Under the pieces are notes generated by a model. The model was not told the DNA's origin. It saw nothing but the letters and a program-made list of their open reading frames with translations, and did no database searches. From positions 1 through 27,353 of the forward strand of contig JBLHKS010000085.1 of the NCBI GenBank assembly GCA_047620505.1: a DNA stretch of 27,353 nucleotides, written 5' to 3'. The position numbers and the translations under genes are program-made. Source of the DNA: JBLHKS01 sp047620505. GTDB lineage: Bacteria > Verrucomicrobiota > Verrucomicrobiia > Verrucomicrobiales > DEV007. Shown here one piece after another: positions 9,013-16,605 of this stretch (positions are counted from its first letter, which is position 1; every line of letters starts with the position of its first letter).

Positions 9013-9026
9013 TGTTCAAACGAACG
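9013..9026 (+). promoter_or_regulatory. Probable LexA (SOS) box of dnaE2
   Basis: TGTTCAAACGAACG matches the motif TGTTC-N4-GAACA reported for verrucomicrobial LexA at every fixed position except the last. It sits about 60 bases before the dnaE2 start, where a damage-inducible polymerase should have its repressor site, and overlaps the -35 position of a possible promoter whose -10 is TATGAT at 9036-9041 (17-base spacer). Confidence 0.7.
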
Positions 9027-9035
9027 GTCCTGTTC

Positions 9036-9041
9036 TATGAT
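9036..9041 (+). promoter_or_regulatory. Candidate -10 element of dnaE2
   Basis: TATGAT matches the sigma-70 consensus at five of six bases. The hexamer 17 bases upstream (TGTTCA, 9013-9018) is a poor -35 lying inside the LexA-type box, a typical layout for a repressed SOS promoter. Transcription would begin near 9048, leaving a leader of about 35 bases. Confidence 0.4.
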
Positions 9042-9082
9042 TTCTCGAAACCCAACCGAGAACATGAAACCTGAACTGAAAC

Positions 9083-12000
9083 TTGAGACCAAATTCGTTT
9101 GTCGAACTCCACGCCCGAAGCGCCTTCAGCTTCCATCGCGGTGCCAGCCATCCTGAAGCTCTGATCCAACGCGCCGCTGAGATCGGCATGCCCGCCATCG
9201 CGCTTGTTGATCGTGATGGCGTTTACGGATCGGCGCGGGCGAGCTTCAAGAGCAAGGAACTCCGCGGCGCCGTTCGTGCGAGCGTCGGCGCGGAGGTCAC
9301 GCTGGACTGTGGTTGCGCGGTGCCGTTGCTCGTGGAATCGCGGACTGGATATCAGAATCTCTGCCGGATACTGACGCGCTCCAAACTCCGCGCGCCGAAA
9401 GGGGAGGGGAGTGTCGCATGGAGCGAGTTGGCGGAGTTTGCCGAGGGGTTGGTGTGTTTGTCAGGCGATGAGGAAGGTCCGGTGCGGCAGGCGCTGGATC
9501 GCGGCGATCGCAAGGGCGCGGAAAAAGCGCTGGAGCGGCTTTCGCGGATCTACGGGCGGGATCGGACGTGGGTCGAAATCCAGCGGCATCGGGTTCGCGG
9601 GGAAAACTGGATCGTCAATCAGCTCGTCGATCTCGCGCGGAGCCGCGGCCAGCAGCTGCTGGCGACGAACGGGGCCAGCTACACGAAAAAGGCGGAGCGC
9701 CCGCTGCTGGACGCGTTCAGCTGTTTGCGAAATTACACGACGCTCGACGAAGCGGGTGCCTTGCTTGCCAGGAACGCGGAAAGCTATCTCAAAAGCTCGG
9801 CGCAGATGCAGGCGCTGTTTGCGGACTTGCCGGAGGCGGTGAGCAACAGCGTCAGGCTGGCGGAGCAGCTCGAATTCACGCTCGAAGATCTCGGCTACGA
9901 ATTTCCGCGTTCGCCGACCGAGAACGGCGAGAGCATGGCCGAGATGCTGAGACGCAAAACTTACGAGGGCGCCCGCGAGCGCTACGGCAAGAAATTCCGG
10001 CCCGCAGTCTGCGATCAACTCGAGCACGAATTCGCGCTGATCGAGAAGCTCGGCTTTTGTGGCTACTTCTTAATTGTCTGGGAAATCGCCCAGTTCGCCA
10101 AACGCGAAGGCATCCTCGCGCAGGGTCGCGGGAGCGCGGCGAACAGCGCGGTCTGCTACAGCCTCGGGATCACGAATGTCGATCCGGTTGGCGGCGATCT
10201 GCTCTTCGAGCGCTTCCTCAGCGAGGGCCGAAAATCGTGGCCGGACATCGACATCGACCTGCCGAGCGGCGACCGGCGTGAAGCCGTGATTCAGCACGTT
10301 TACGAGCGTTTCGCCCCGCGTGGGGCCGCGATGACCGCGAACGTGATCACCTATCGCGGACGTAGCGCGATGCGCGAGATGGGTAAGGTTCTGGCGATCC
10401 CTGAAGACGTGTTAGGCCGGTTTTCCGATCTCTACGGCCGCGGGCACTATCCGAATTCGATGGAACTTGGCGATCATCTCGGGCAAGCGGGTTTGCCGGC
10501 CGAGCATCCGCGTTTGCCGGCCCTGACCCATCTCTACCAGCTCGTCTACGGCCTGCCGCGTCACCTCGGCCAACACTCCGGCGGGATGATCGTCTCCGAC
10601 CGCCCGCTCGACCTCGTCGTCCCGCTCGAAAACGCGTCGATGCCCGGGCGCGTCGTGGTCCAGTGGGACAAGGACGATTGCGAGGATCTCGGGATCATCA
10701 AAGTCGATTTGTTAGGCCTTGGGATGCTTTCGGCGATGCAGGACAGCGTCGCGATCTGCAAAAAACGCGGCCGCCCGGTCGATCTCGCGAACCTGCCTTA
10801 CGACGATCCCAAGATCTACGACATGCTCTGCGCCGCCGACACGATCGGCCTGTTTCAAGTCGAGAGCCGCGCCCAGATGGCGACGTTGCCCCGCCTGCAG
10901 CCGCGTTGTTTTTACGACATCGTGATCGAAACCGCGCTGATCCGGCCTGGGCCGATCGTCGGCAAAATGGTCCACCCTTTCATCAATCGTAAGCGCGGCC
11001 GCGAGCCGATCGACTACATCGATCCGATGTTCGAGCCGGTTTTGAAGCGGACACTCGGCGTGCCGCTTTTCCAGGAGCAGGTCCTCAAGATGGCGATGGT
11101 GATTGCCGATTTCACAGGATCAGAGGCGGAGGAATTGCGCCGCGCAATGAGCTTCAAGCGTTCGAAGGAGCGGATGGAAAACGTGATGGCGAAGCTGCGT
11201 GCGGCGATGCAGCGCAAGGGCGTGCGCGAGGCGTTGCAGGAGCGGATCGTGAGTTCGATCCAGGCGTTCGCGCAGTACGGATTTCCGGAGTCGCATGCGA
11301 TCAGTTTCGCCCTGATCGCCTACGCCAGCGCGTATTTGAAGGTGCATCGTCCGGCGGAATTTTACGTAGGACTACTCAACAACCAGCCGATGGGGTTTTA
11401 CTCGGCCGCGACGTTGATCAAGGACGCGAAACGGCATGGAGTCCGGGTGTTGGCGGTGAACGTGCGGGAATCCGATGTGCTGAGCACGGTGCTGAGTGAT
11501 TCGGAGGTTCGGTTAGGCATGCGGCAGGTCAAGGGGCTCAGCCGCGGCGGTGGTGAGCGAATCGAAGCCGAGCGCAGGCAGGCTCCGTTCGCGGATCTGC
11601 GCGATTTTCTGCTGCGCTGCCAGCTCGACAAAGACGAGCGCCGCGTGTTAGCCAAAATCGGCGCGCTGAACGGTTTGGCCGAGCATCGTCGGGAGGCGCT
11701 ATGGCAGGCGGAGCTGGATCTGGATCCGGATGATCTGTTCCTTGGAGGGAACCGCTCCGTCGGTTCCGCGGAGCCTATCCGCGGCAGGTCGACCGCAGCG
11801 TCGACGGAGCGACGCCCTCCATCTGTGTCGCTCCCGCCGATGACTCCGACTGAGCGTCTCGCCGCCGATTACGCCGGTCTCCACCTGACGACTGGCCCCC
11901 ACCCAATGTCCTATCTCCGCGAGCAGCTGCTGGCCGGAAAAATCCTCCGCTCCGACGAAATCTCGACCGCTCGCGACGGTGCCGAAGTCGAAATCGCTGG

Positions 12001-12259
12001 CTTAGTCATCTGCCGCCAACGCCCCAGCACCGCCAAGGGCCACGTTTTCCTCAGTCTCGAAGACGAAGCCGGAATCTCCAACGCCTTCGTCCCCGGCCCG
12101 ACGTTCGATGAATTCCGCCTGACAATCACACAAGAAACATTTCTCAAGATCCGTGGCAGGGTACAGAACAACGATGGCGTTACCTCAATTTACACGCATC
12201 ACGTCGAGGCGCTGCGATTTGAGGCGGTGACGAACAGCTTTTCGTATGATTTCCATTGA
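9083..12259 (+). CDS. dnaE2: Error-prone DNA polymerase III alpha subunit (DnaE2/ImuC)
   Basis: 1058 residues, the usual DnaE2 length and shorter than replicative DnaE1. Order: PHP domain (1 to about 250), palm with catalytic aspartates D390 and D392 in PDIDIDLPSGDR and D542 in IIKVDLLGLGML, DnaE2-typical FYDIVIETALIRPGPIVGKMVHPF, helix-hairpin-helix region, and a C-terminal OB fold (about 960-1040). The PHP metal-ligand motifs are degraded (LHARS where HxH is expected, VDRDG), so proofreading activity there is unlikely. DnaE2 performs mutagenic translesion synthesis with ImuA and ImuB; neither is adjacent here. The LexA-type box upstream fits SOS control. The start is a TTG at 9083; the nearby ATG at 9064 is out of frame. 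Residues 888-913 come from a palindromic element inserted in frame. Its GC content looks higher than that of neighbours. Confidence 0.93.
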   Translation: MRPNSFVELHARSAFSFHRGASHPEALIQRAAEIGMPAIALVDRDGVYGSARASFKSKELRGAVRASVGAEVTLDCGCAVPLLVESRTGYQNLCRILTRSKLRAPKGEGSVAWSELAEFAEGLVCLSGDEEGPVRQALDRGDRKGAEKALERLSRIYGRDRTWVEIQRHRVRGENWIVNQLVDLARSRGQQLLATNGASYTKKAERPLLDAFSCLRNYTTLDEAGALLARNAESYLKSSAQMQALFADLPEAVSNSVRLAEQLEFTLEDLGYEFPRSPTENGESMAEMLRRKTYEGARERYGKKFRPAVCDQLEHEFALIEKLGFCGYFLIVWEIAQFAKREGILAQGRGSAANSAVCYSLGITNVDPVGGDLLFERFLSEGRKSWPDIDIDLPSGDRREAVIQHVYERFAPRGAAMTANVITYRGRSAMREMGKVLAIPEDVLGRFSDLYGRGHYPNSMELGDHLGQAGLPAEHPRLPALTHLYQLVYGLPRHLGQHSGGMIVSDRPLDLVVPLENASMPGRVVVQWDKDDCEDLGIIKVDLLGLGMLSAMQDSVAICKKRGRPVDLANLPYDDPKIYDMLCAADTIGLFQVESRAQMATLPRLQPRCFYDIVIETALIRPGPIVGKMVHPFINRKRGREPIDYIDPMFEPVLKRTLGVPLFQEQVLKMAMVIADFTGSEAEELRRAMSFKRSKERMENVMAKLRAAMQRKGVREALQERIVSSIQAFAQYGFPESHAISFALIAYASAYLKVHRPAEFYVGLLNNQPMGFYSAATLIKDAKRHGVRVLAVNVRESDVLSTVLSDSEVRLGMRQVKGLSRGGGERIEAERRQAPFADLRDFLLRCQLDKDERRVLAKIGALNGLAEHRREALWQAELDLDPDDLFLGGNRSVGSAEPIRGRSTAASTERRPPSVSLPPMTPTERLAADYAGLHLTTGPHPMSYLREQLLAGKILRSDEISTARDGAEVEIAGLVICRQRPSTAKGHVFLSLEDEAGISNAFVPGPTFDEFRLTITQETFLKIRGRVQNNDGVTSIYTHHVEALRFEAVTNSFSYDFH
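11744..11820. repeat. 77-bp palindromic element inserted in frame within dnaE2
   Basis: The ends GGAGGGAACCGCTCCGTCG (11744-11762) and CGACGGAGCGACGCCCTCC (11802-11820) are inverted copies with 16 of 19 matches. The interior is GC-rich and contains further short dyads (CCGCGG twice, GTCGAC twice). It encodes a polar, Arg/Ser-rich stretch in the linker before the OB fold, unlike the rest of DnaE2. Such structure fits a REP/MITE-type mobile palindrome tolerated because it has no stop in this frame. No transposase is nearby. Confidence 0.6.
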
Positions 12260-12509
12260 GTCGAAAGAACTGCGCGACTCCGGTCGGGCGACTGAAAAAT
12301 GCGAAACCAGGCTTCCATCCTTTTCTGCGGCGGGCCTGAGCGGAAAGAGAATCCTCAGCGCTCTCCTCCGGCCACAAACTCCATGATTCAAACGAACGGT
12401 CAGGGAGTTTATCCGGGGCATTTCATTTGCATGATGCGTTGACTACGAGAGGCTTATAACCGCCCTCCTTCGATTTGGCAAAAAACCTCAATTCCTAATT
12501 CTCTCTATT
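12260..12509. other. Intergenic region dnaE2-DUF1501 with a second LexA-like half site
   Basis: 250 bases with no gene. At 12387-12401 it repeats 15 bases of the dnaE2 upstream site exactly (TTCAAACGAACGGTC, also at 9015-9029); compared with the LexA motif the left half is weaker (GATTC for TGTTC). A TTGACT at 12439-12444 and TATAAC at 12455-12460 are only 10 bases apart, too close for a normal promoter. A weak GC-rich inverted repeat near 12333-12373 may end the dnaE2 transcript. Confidence 0.35.
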
Positions 12510-13835
12510 ATGATCGCGATCGAATCCTCTTCGTGTCCTGCCCCACCGGCCTGTAACCGACGCGCCCTGCTCAGGAGCGGGATCTTGACGTTAGGCGGCC
12601 TGACGTTGCCACAAATCCTGCGAGCGCGGGATGAGGCGTCGAAAGGTGGCGAGTCAATCAGGCCAACTTCAGTGATATTTGTGGAACTTGCTGGCGGGCC
12701 ATCTCATTTCGAAACCTACGATCCTAAACCGGATGCGCCTTCCGAGTATCGTGGTCCGCTGGGTGTAGCGAAGACCAATATCCCAGGGATCTGGTTGAGC
12801 GAGTTGATGGTTCGCCAGGCGGAGATCATGGATAAGCTCGCTATTATTCGTTCCATCACTCATGACAGCAGCAGCCACGGGACTTCCAGCCATTTGACCC
12901 AGACCGGCTACTACAATCGGGACCCGCGCGCTCGTGCGAATTCCTTTCCGTCCGTCGGCTCGGTCGCCGCCAAGTTGAAGGGTGCCAATGCAGATGGGAT
13001 CCAGTCTTACGTGGCCATTCCCAGCGCCATGCGTAGTGGGAATGGCGCGTTTCTCGGCAATGCTTACGATCCGTTTTTAACCGGCGGAGATCCCAATGCG
13101 TCTAACTTTGAAGTCAAAAACGTCTCGTTAGCGGCCGGATTGAACCCGGACCGTTTGGAGGATCGGCGCGCATTGACGGAGTCTTTCGATAACGCCGCCC
13201 GACTGGTCGACAACAGTGGCGTTGCCGATTCCATCGACACGTTTGGGCAGCAAGCGTTCGATGTTCTGCTCGGCGATCGGGCGCGCAATGCTTTTGATAT
13301 TTCCCGGGAACCGGCTGAATCCCGCGATCGCTATGGACGGAATCCGACTGGTCAGTCCTTCCTTCTCGCGCGCCGATTGGTCGAAGCGGGTTCCACGTTT
13401 GTTTCCATCCGAGTTTCGAGTTGGGACGATCACACCAAAATCGCCGACCGGATGAAACTGAAGGGGCCGAACTACGATCAAGGTCTAGCCACCTTGATAA
13501 GCGATCTTTACGACCGTGGATTGAGCGAAGATGTGCTCGTCGTGGCCATGGGTGAATTCGGCAGGACGCCACGGATCAACAAAGGCGCTGGCCGCGATCA
13601 TTGGGGCAAGGCGATGAGCGTTCTCATGTCCGGCGGTCGCCATCGGATGGGCCAGGTCATCGGTGAAACGAACGACAAAGGCGAAGAACCAATCGCTTCG
13701 CCATATCGTCCCGAGCACGTGCTCGGGATGGTCTACCGTCACTTGGGGATCGATCCGGGAATGACGATCAATGATCTCACCGGCCGCCCCCGCTATTTGC
13801 TTGAAGAGCGCAAGTTGATCAGGGAATTGATTTGA
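12510..13835 (+). CDS. DUF1501 exported protein (alkaline-phosphatase-like fold)
   Basis: 441 residues. The N terminus NRRALLRSGILTLGGLTLPQILRAR resembles a Tat leader (paired Arg followed by a hydrophobic segment), so folded export is likely. The body is typical DUF1501, a family abundant in Planctomycetes and Verrucomicrobia and related in fold to sulfatases and alkaline phosphatases: SVIFVELAGGPSHFETYDPKP near the start, HDSSSHGTSSH, VSIRVSSWDDH, and VVAMGEFGRTPRINKGAGRDHW toward the C terminus. The biochemical role is not established. It is usually encoded beside a DUF1549/DUF1553 cytochrome-type protein; here no such partner is adjacent, so it is an orphan. The ATG at 12510 precedes the leader directly. 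The downstream fusion gene starts 191 bases later on the same strand. Confidence 0.88.
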   Translation: MIAIESSSCPAPPACNRRALLRSGILTLGGLTLPQILRARDEASKGGESIRPTSVIFVELAGGPSHFETYDPKPDAPSEYRGPLGVAKTNIPGIWLSELMVRQAEIMDKLAIIRSITHDSSSHGTSSHLTQTGYYNRDPRARANSFPSVGSVAAKLKGANADGIQSYVAIPSAMRSGNGAFLGNAYDPFLTGGDPNASNFEVKNVSLAAGLNPDRLEDRRALTESFDNAARLVDNSGVADSIDTFGQQAFDVLLGDRARNAFDISREPAESRDRYGRNPTGQSFLLARRLVEAGSTFVSIRVSSWDDHTKIADRMKLKGPNYDQGLATLISDLYDRGLSEDVLVVAMGEFGRTPRINKGAGRDHWGKAMSVLMSGGRHRMGQVIGETNDKGEEPIASPYRPEHVLGMVYRHLGIDPGMTINDLTGRPRYLLEERKLIRELI

Positions 13836-14026
13836 TTCGGGGATCAGGATTTCAGTCGAGTCGTGACGGTTATTGTAGCAGGGCGTTACGCAGGCTCCAT
13901 GCGATCAAGGTCGCCGAGCAACTTCAAAACCGACTCCGAGATCGGCGGCCCGAAATGGCGATCCAACCAGAAAATTCGTGCACAGTTTGCGTTGTCAGAA
14001 CGCAATCGAATCTAGAGACTGCCAAA

Positions 14027-16153
14027 ATGAAGTGCCTCGTCCTCAGTCTTTTCCTGCTCACGCTAGCTGGCCTCAACGCCAGAGACCCGATCTTGATTGC
14101 TCATCGGGGACTCCTCCGCCAGGCACCGGAAAACACGCTTCCCGCGTTCGCGAGTTGCCTCGAACTCGGCCTCGGTTTCGAACTCGATATCCGCACGACG
14201 AAAGACGGCAGGCTCGTTGTTCTGCATGACGATACGCTCGGACGAACGACTAACGGCCCTGACCGCCCGCTAACGGAATTCACCTGGGAGGAGATTCGTC
14301 AGCTGGATGCGGGGAGCTGGTTCGATCCGCGTTTTTCCGGCCTGCGGATTCCCAGTTTGGAAGAAACCTTCGAGCTGATTCGCGATCGCAAACGCGGCGA
14401 GACGATCATCGCGTTGAACATCAAAGGGATCACCCAGGACGGCGAACGGCGTCTCCAGCAGCTGCTGGAGGAGTTCGAGCTGTTCGACGAATCTTTCGCC
14501 TTCGATCAAAGCGAGGAATGTAGTCAGCGGTTGAAGCGGCTCGATCCGCGAATCCGGATCGGTCGAAACGTCAAGCGAGAAGAGTTAGAAGCCGAGTTAG
14601 AAGAAAATTCGATCGACGCGTTTCTCCTGACATTCGTACCAACCGAGGTAGAAACCGCACGGCTGCGTAAAGCTGGAAAACAGATTTTGTTCAACTACGC
14701 CGGTGAGGGCGAGCATCGGAGGGAGGCTAAAAACTGGCTTCGCGTCCGGGAGGTTGGCATCGACGGCATGCTCACGGATTATCCGCTCGATTGCGCAAAG
14801 CTCTGGCGAACCACCGCTGCCACGACCGCAGCGGCCGATCAGCAGCTGCTGGAAGTCATCGTTTCGCCACGGGCAACAGTTGTCGAGCGCGAAGGCATCA
14901 CAGGCGGCGGGTATGGGGTGAAAACGGAATCTGGAGCCCTCAATCTCTATCCGAATCATCCCGATGACTTTGGAGGTTCGAGTGGAACTGGTTCAGCGAT
15001 TTCAACGGACGGTGGTCTAACCTGGAAAGCGGGCAAGGATAACTGGCCGATCCCCAACACGATCGATGCCTGGGCTGATCGGCTTAGTAATGGCGATTTG
15101 CTCGCCTTCGGAATTCATTGGGTTCCCGATCCGACGACGCGTCGTGACGTCCCACCTCCCGAGGCACCGGCCGACGCCTACGAAATCGCCGTATCGAAAG
15201 ATGAGGGCGAAACTTGGGAGCTGTCGCCGACCAGGATCGACTGCCCACCAGAACTCGGCTTCATCGCGCGTCCGCTCCCGCACATCATCGAAGTTAAGGA
15301 CGGAGTCCTTCTCATGCCGGGATACGTCTGGAAAAACGGAGGCAACGGTGCCGTGCTGTTTGAGAGCTCGGACCGTGGCCGCAGCTGGCAAGTTCGCTCG
15401 ATCATCACGACGGCTGTGGCGATGATCAAGGCGGGCGCGAAAGTTACCACGCCCTGGCTCGAAGCGGGAGTCTCCCCAACTCGCGATGGCTCATTGTTAG
15501 CGATCGTGCGTTCTGGCAGCACATCTAAATCTCACCTCGTTTCGGTACGCTCAAACGATGGCGGCAAGACCTGGGAAGCGCCAGAAGTTTTGCCCTTTCC
15601 CGGTAAGCTCCCCACCTTGAATCTCCTCGCGAAGGGCCCGCTCACGCTGGTGACCGCGCTCAGCAAACACCACTGCCGTCTCTATTATTCGGTTGATGGC
15701 TCCGGGCGATCGTGGAGCGACGCTCACGTTATTAGCAGTATGACAGGCAGCAACGTCGGGGGCGTCGCGATCGGCCCTGACCAACTTCTCCTTACTACGC
15801 CAGCCCAGCGGCGGATCGACGCATGGAAGGTCGCGATCGTTCCAGCTTCGAAGCTCGCTCCGAAGCTGACGCCGCCTACTGAAGTCCGATTCGAGAAAGG
15901 GGTGCTCAGCTGGATACCGGCGTCGGAAGCGGTCGGGCACCGAATCACGCCGGTCCTGATCGAGCCGGGCGCGACTTTTCCGGAAACGCCGACCCTCCCC
16001 TACGCGATCATCCAGACTCCCGACGCCACGCCCCGCATCGATCTCCGGCGCCAACTTCTTTACGGAGGCGTCTATGCGTTCGAGATCGCTTCGGTTGATC
16101 GTGAAGGCCGAGTTTCGGAACCGGTTCGCAGCGAGGATTTCCAGTTACAATGA
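14027..16153 (+). CDS. Exported glycerophosphodiester phosphodiesterase / sialidase-like beta-propeller fusion
   Basis: 708 residues from the ATG at 14027, which begins a clear signal peptide (MKCLVLSLFLLTLAGLNA); the frame is open back to 13832, but those 65 codons lack coding character. Residues 20-265 form a GDPD TIM barrel with H26-R27-G, E52 and D54 (FELDIRT) and H67 (HDDTLGRTT), the family's metal and catalytic residues. Residues about 275-610 are a sialidase/BNR-type propeller with five Asp-box-like motifs (STDGGLTW 326, SKDEGETW 390, SSDRGRSW 448, SNDGGKTW 509, SVDGSGRSW 555). The C-terminal 90 residues resemble a fibronectin-III-like module. The first half should cleave glycerophosphodiesters; the propeller may bind or hydrolyse glycans, though I could not identify the arginine triad of true sialidases. 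Two AGCAGCTGCT copies lie inside. Confidence 0.85.
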   Translation: MKCLVLSLFLLTLAGLNARDPILIAHRGLLRQAPENTLPAFASCLELGLGFELDIRTTKDGRLVVLHDDTLGRTTNGPDRPLTEFTWEEIRQLDAGSWFDPRFSGLRIPSLEETFELIRDRKRGETIIALNIKGITQDGERRLQQLLEEFELFDESFAFDQSEECSQRLKRLDPRIRIGRNVKREELEAELEENSIDAFLLTFVPTEVETARLRKAGKQILFNYAGEGEHRREAKNWLRVREVGIDGMLTDYPLDCAKLWRTTAATTAAADQQLLEVIVSPRATVVEREGITGGGYGVKTESGALNLYPNHPDDFGGSSGTGSAISTDGGLTWKAGKDNWPIPNTIDAWADRLSNGDLLAFGIHWVPDPTTRRDVPPPEAPADAYEIAVSKDEGETWELSPTRIDCPPELGFIARPLPHIIEVKDGVLLMPGYVWKNGGNGAVLFESSDRGRSWQVRSIITTAVAMIKAGAKVTTPWLEAGVSPTRDGSLLAIVRSGSTSKSHLVSVRSNDGGKTWEAPEVLPFPGKLPTLNLLAKGPLTLVTALSKHHCRLYYSVDGSGRSWSDAHVISSMTGSNVGGVAIGPDQLLLTTPAQRRIDAWKVAIVPASKLAPKLTPPTEVRFEKGVLSWIPASEAVGHRITPVLIEPGATFPETPTLPYAIIQTPDATPRIDLRRQLLYGGVYAFEIASVDREGRVSEPVRSEDFQLQ

Positions 16154-16605
16154 AAATGGTTATACTTCTAGAATGCGGCACGCGAATCCTAATAGGTTTG
16201 ATAGCGATGCTGAATTTCTCACATGGCTTCAAAATCTGGCTCGCGCTGTTTGCGAAGCGCTTTGATTTGGAGTGCGGTGGGAAGCTTCAGGCGAAACACC
16301 GCTTTCGTACGCAGCTCCGGCAGACGAACTGCCAGCTGCGTTAATCGTCGTGAGTCGGTTTTACTGTGACCGAAAGCGGTGTCTCGCCTCGGGCTCCCCA
16401 CCGCGCTCCAAATCAGCGCTGTGAGAAATCCGAGGAGGACGCTGGAGCTTCAGTGGATCGCTTTGCCGATGCTGATGCGACGGCGAGTTCGATCCCGAGA
16501 CCGGAGTCGTGGTTCTTGGGCGACTAAATGGAGCTGGAGGTCGATCTTTTCCGTTGCAATGCGGCATCGAGACTGGCACGAATGGAGGCAGTGTCAGGAT
16601 TGCCC
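16154..16605. other. Intergenic region before purL, mostly a repeat element
   Basis: 452 bases with no convincing gene. The centre (16263-16415) is a large imperfect inverted repeat, listed separately. Two reading frames in this stretch cross the repeat and do not resemble proteins. The last 190 bases before purL show no clear promoter; GGAGG at 16584-16588 is too far from the chosen ATG to be its ribosome site. Confidence 0.45.
16263..16415. repeat. MITE-like inverted repeat with 45-base arms
   Basis: The arms 16263-16307 and 16371-16415 are inverted copies with 39 of 45 positions matching and no gaps; outer ends are TGATTTGGAG and CTCCAAATCA. The 63-base centre has its own inverted repeat (ACGCAGCT...GGCAG at 16309-16323 against CTGCC-AGCTGCGT at 16329-16341). 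A nested cruciform of this kind without coding capacity is typical of a dispersed palindromic element. No transposase or target duplication was recognised. Confidence 0.65.

Noticed and set aside
9568..10281. A 237-codon Arg/Ala-rich frame within dnaE2
   Set aside because: Overlaps conserved polymerase sequence in another frame and looks like translated high-GC shadow.
12439..12460. TTGACT and TATAAC before the DUF1501 gene as a sigma-70 promoter
   Set aside because: The spacer is only 10 bases.
16150..16344. A 64-codon frame overlapping the stop of the phosphodiesterase fusion by ATGA
   Set aside because: Its second half is the inverted-repeat element and the product has no coherent character; the overlap is probably coincidence.
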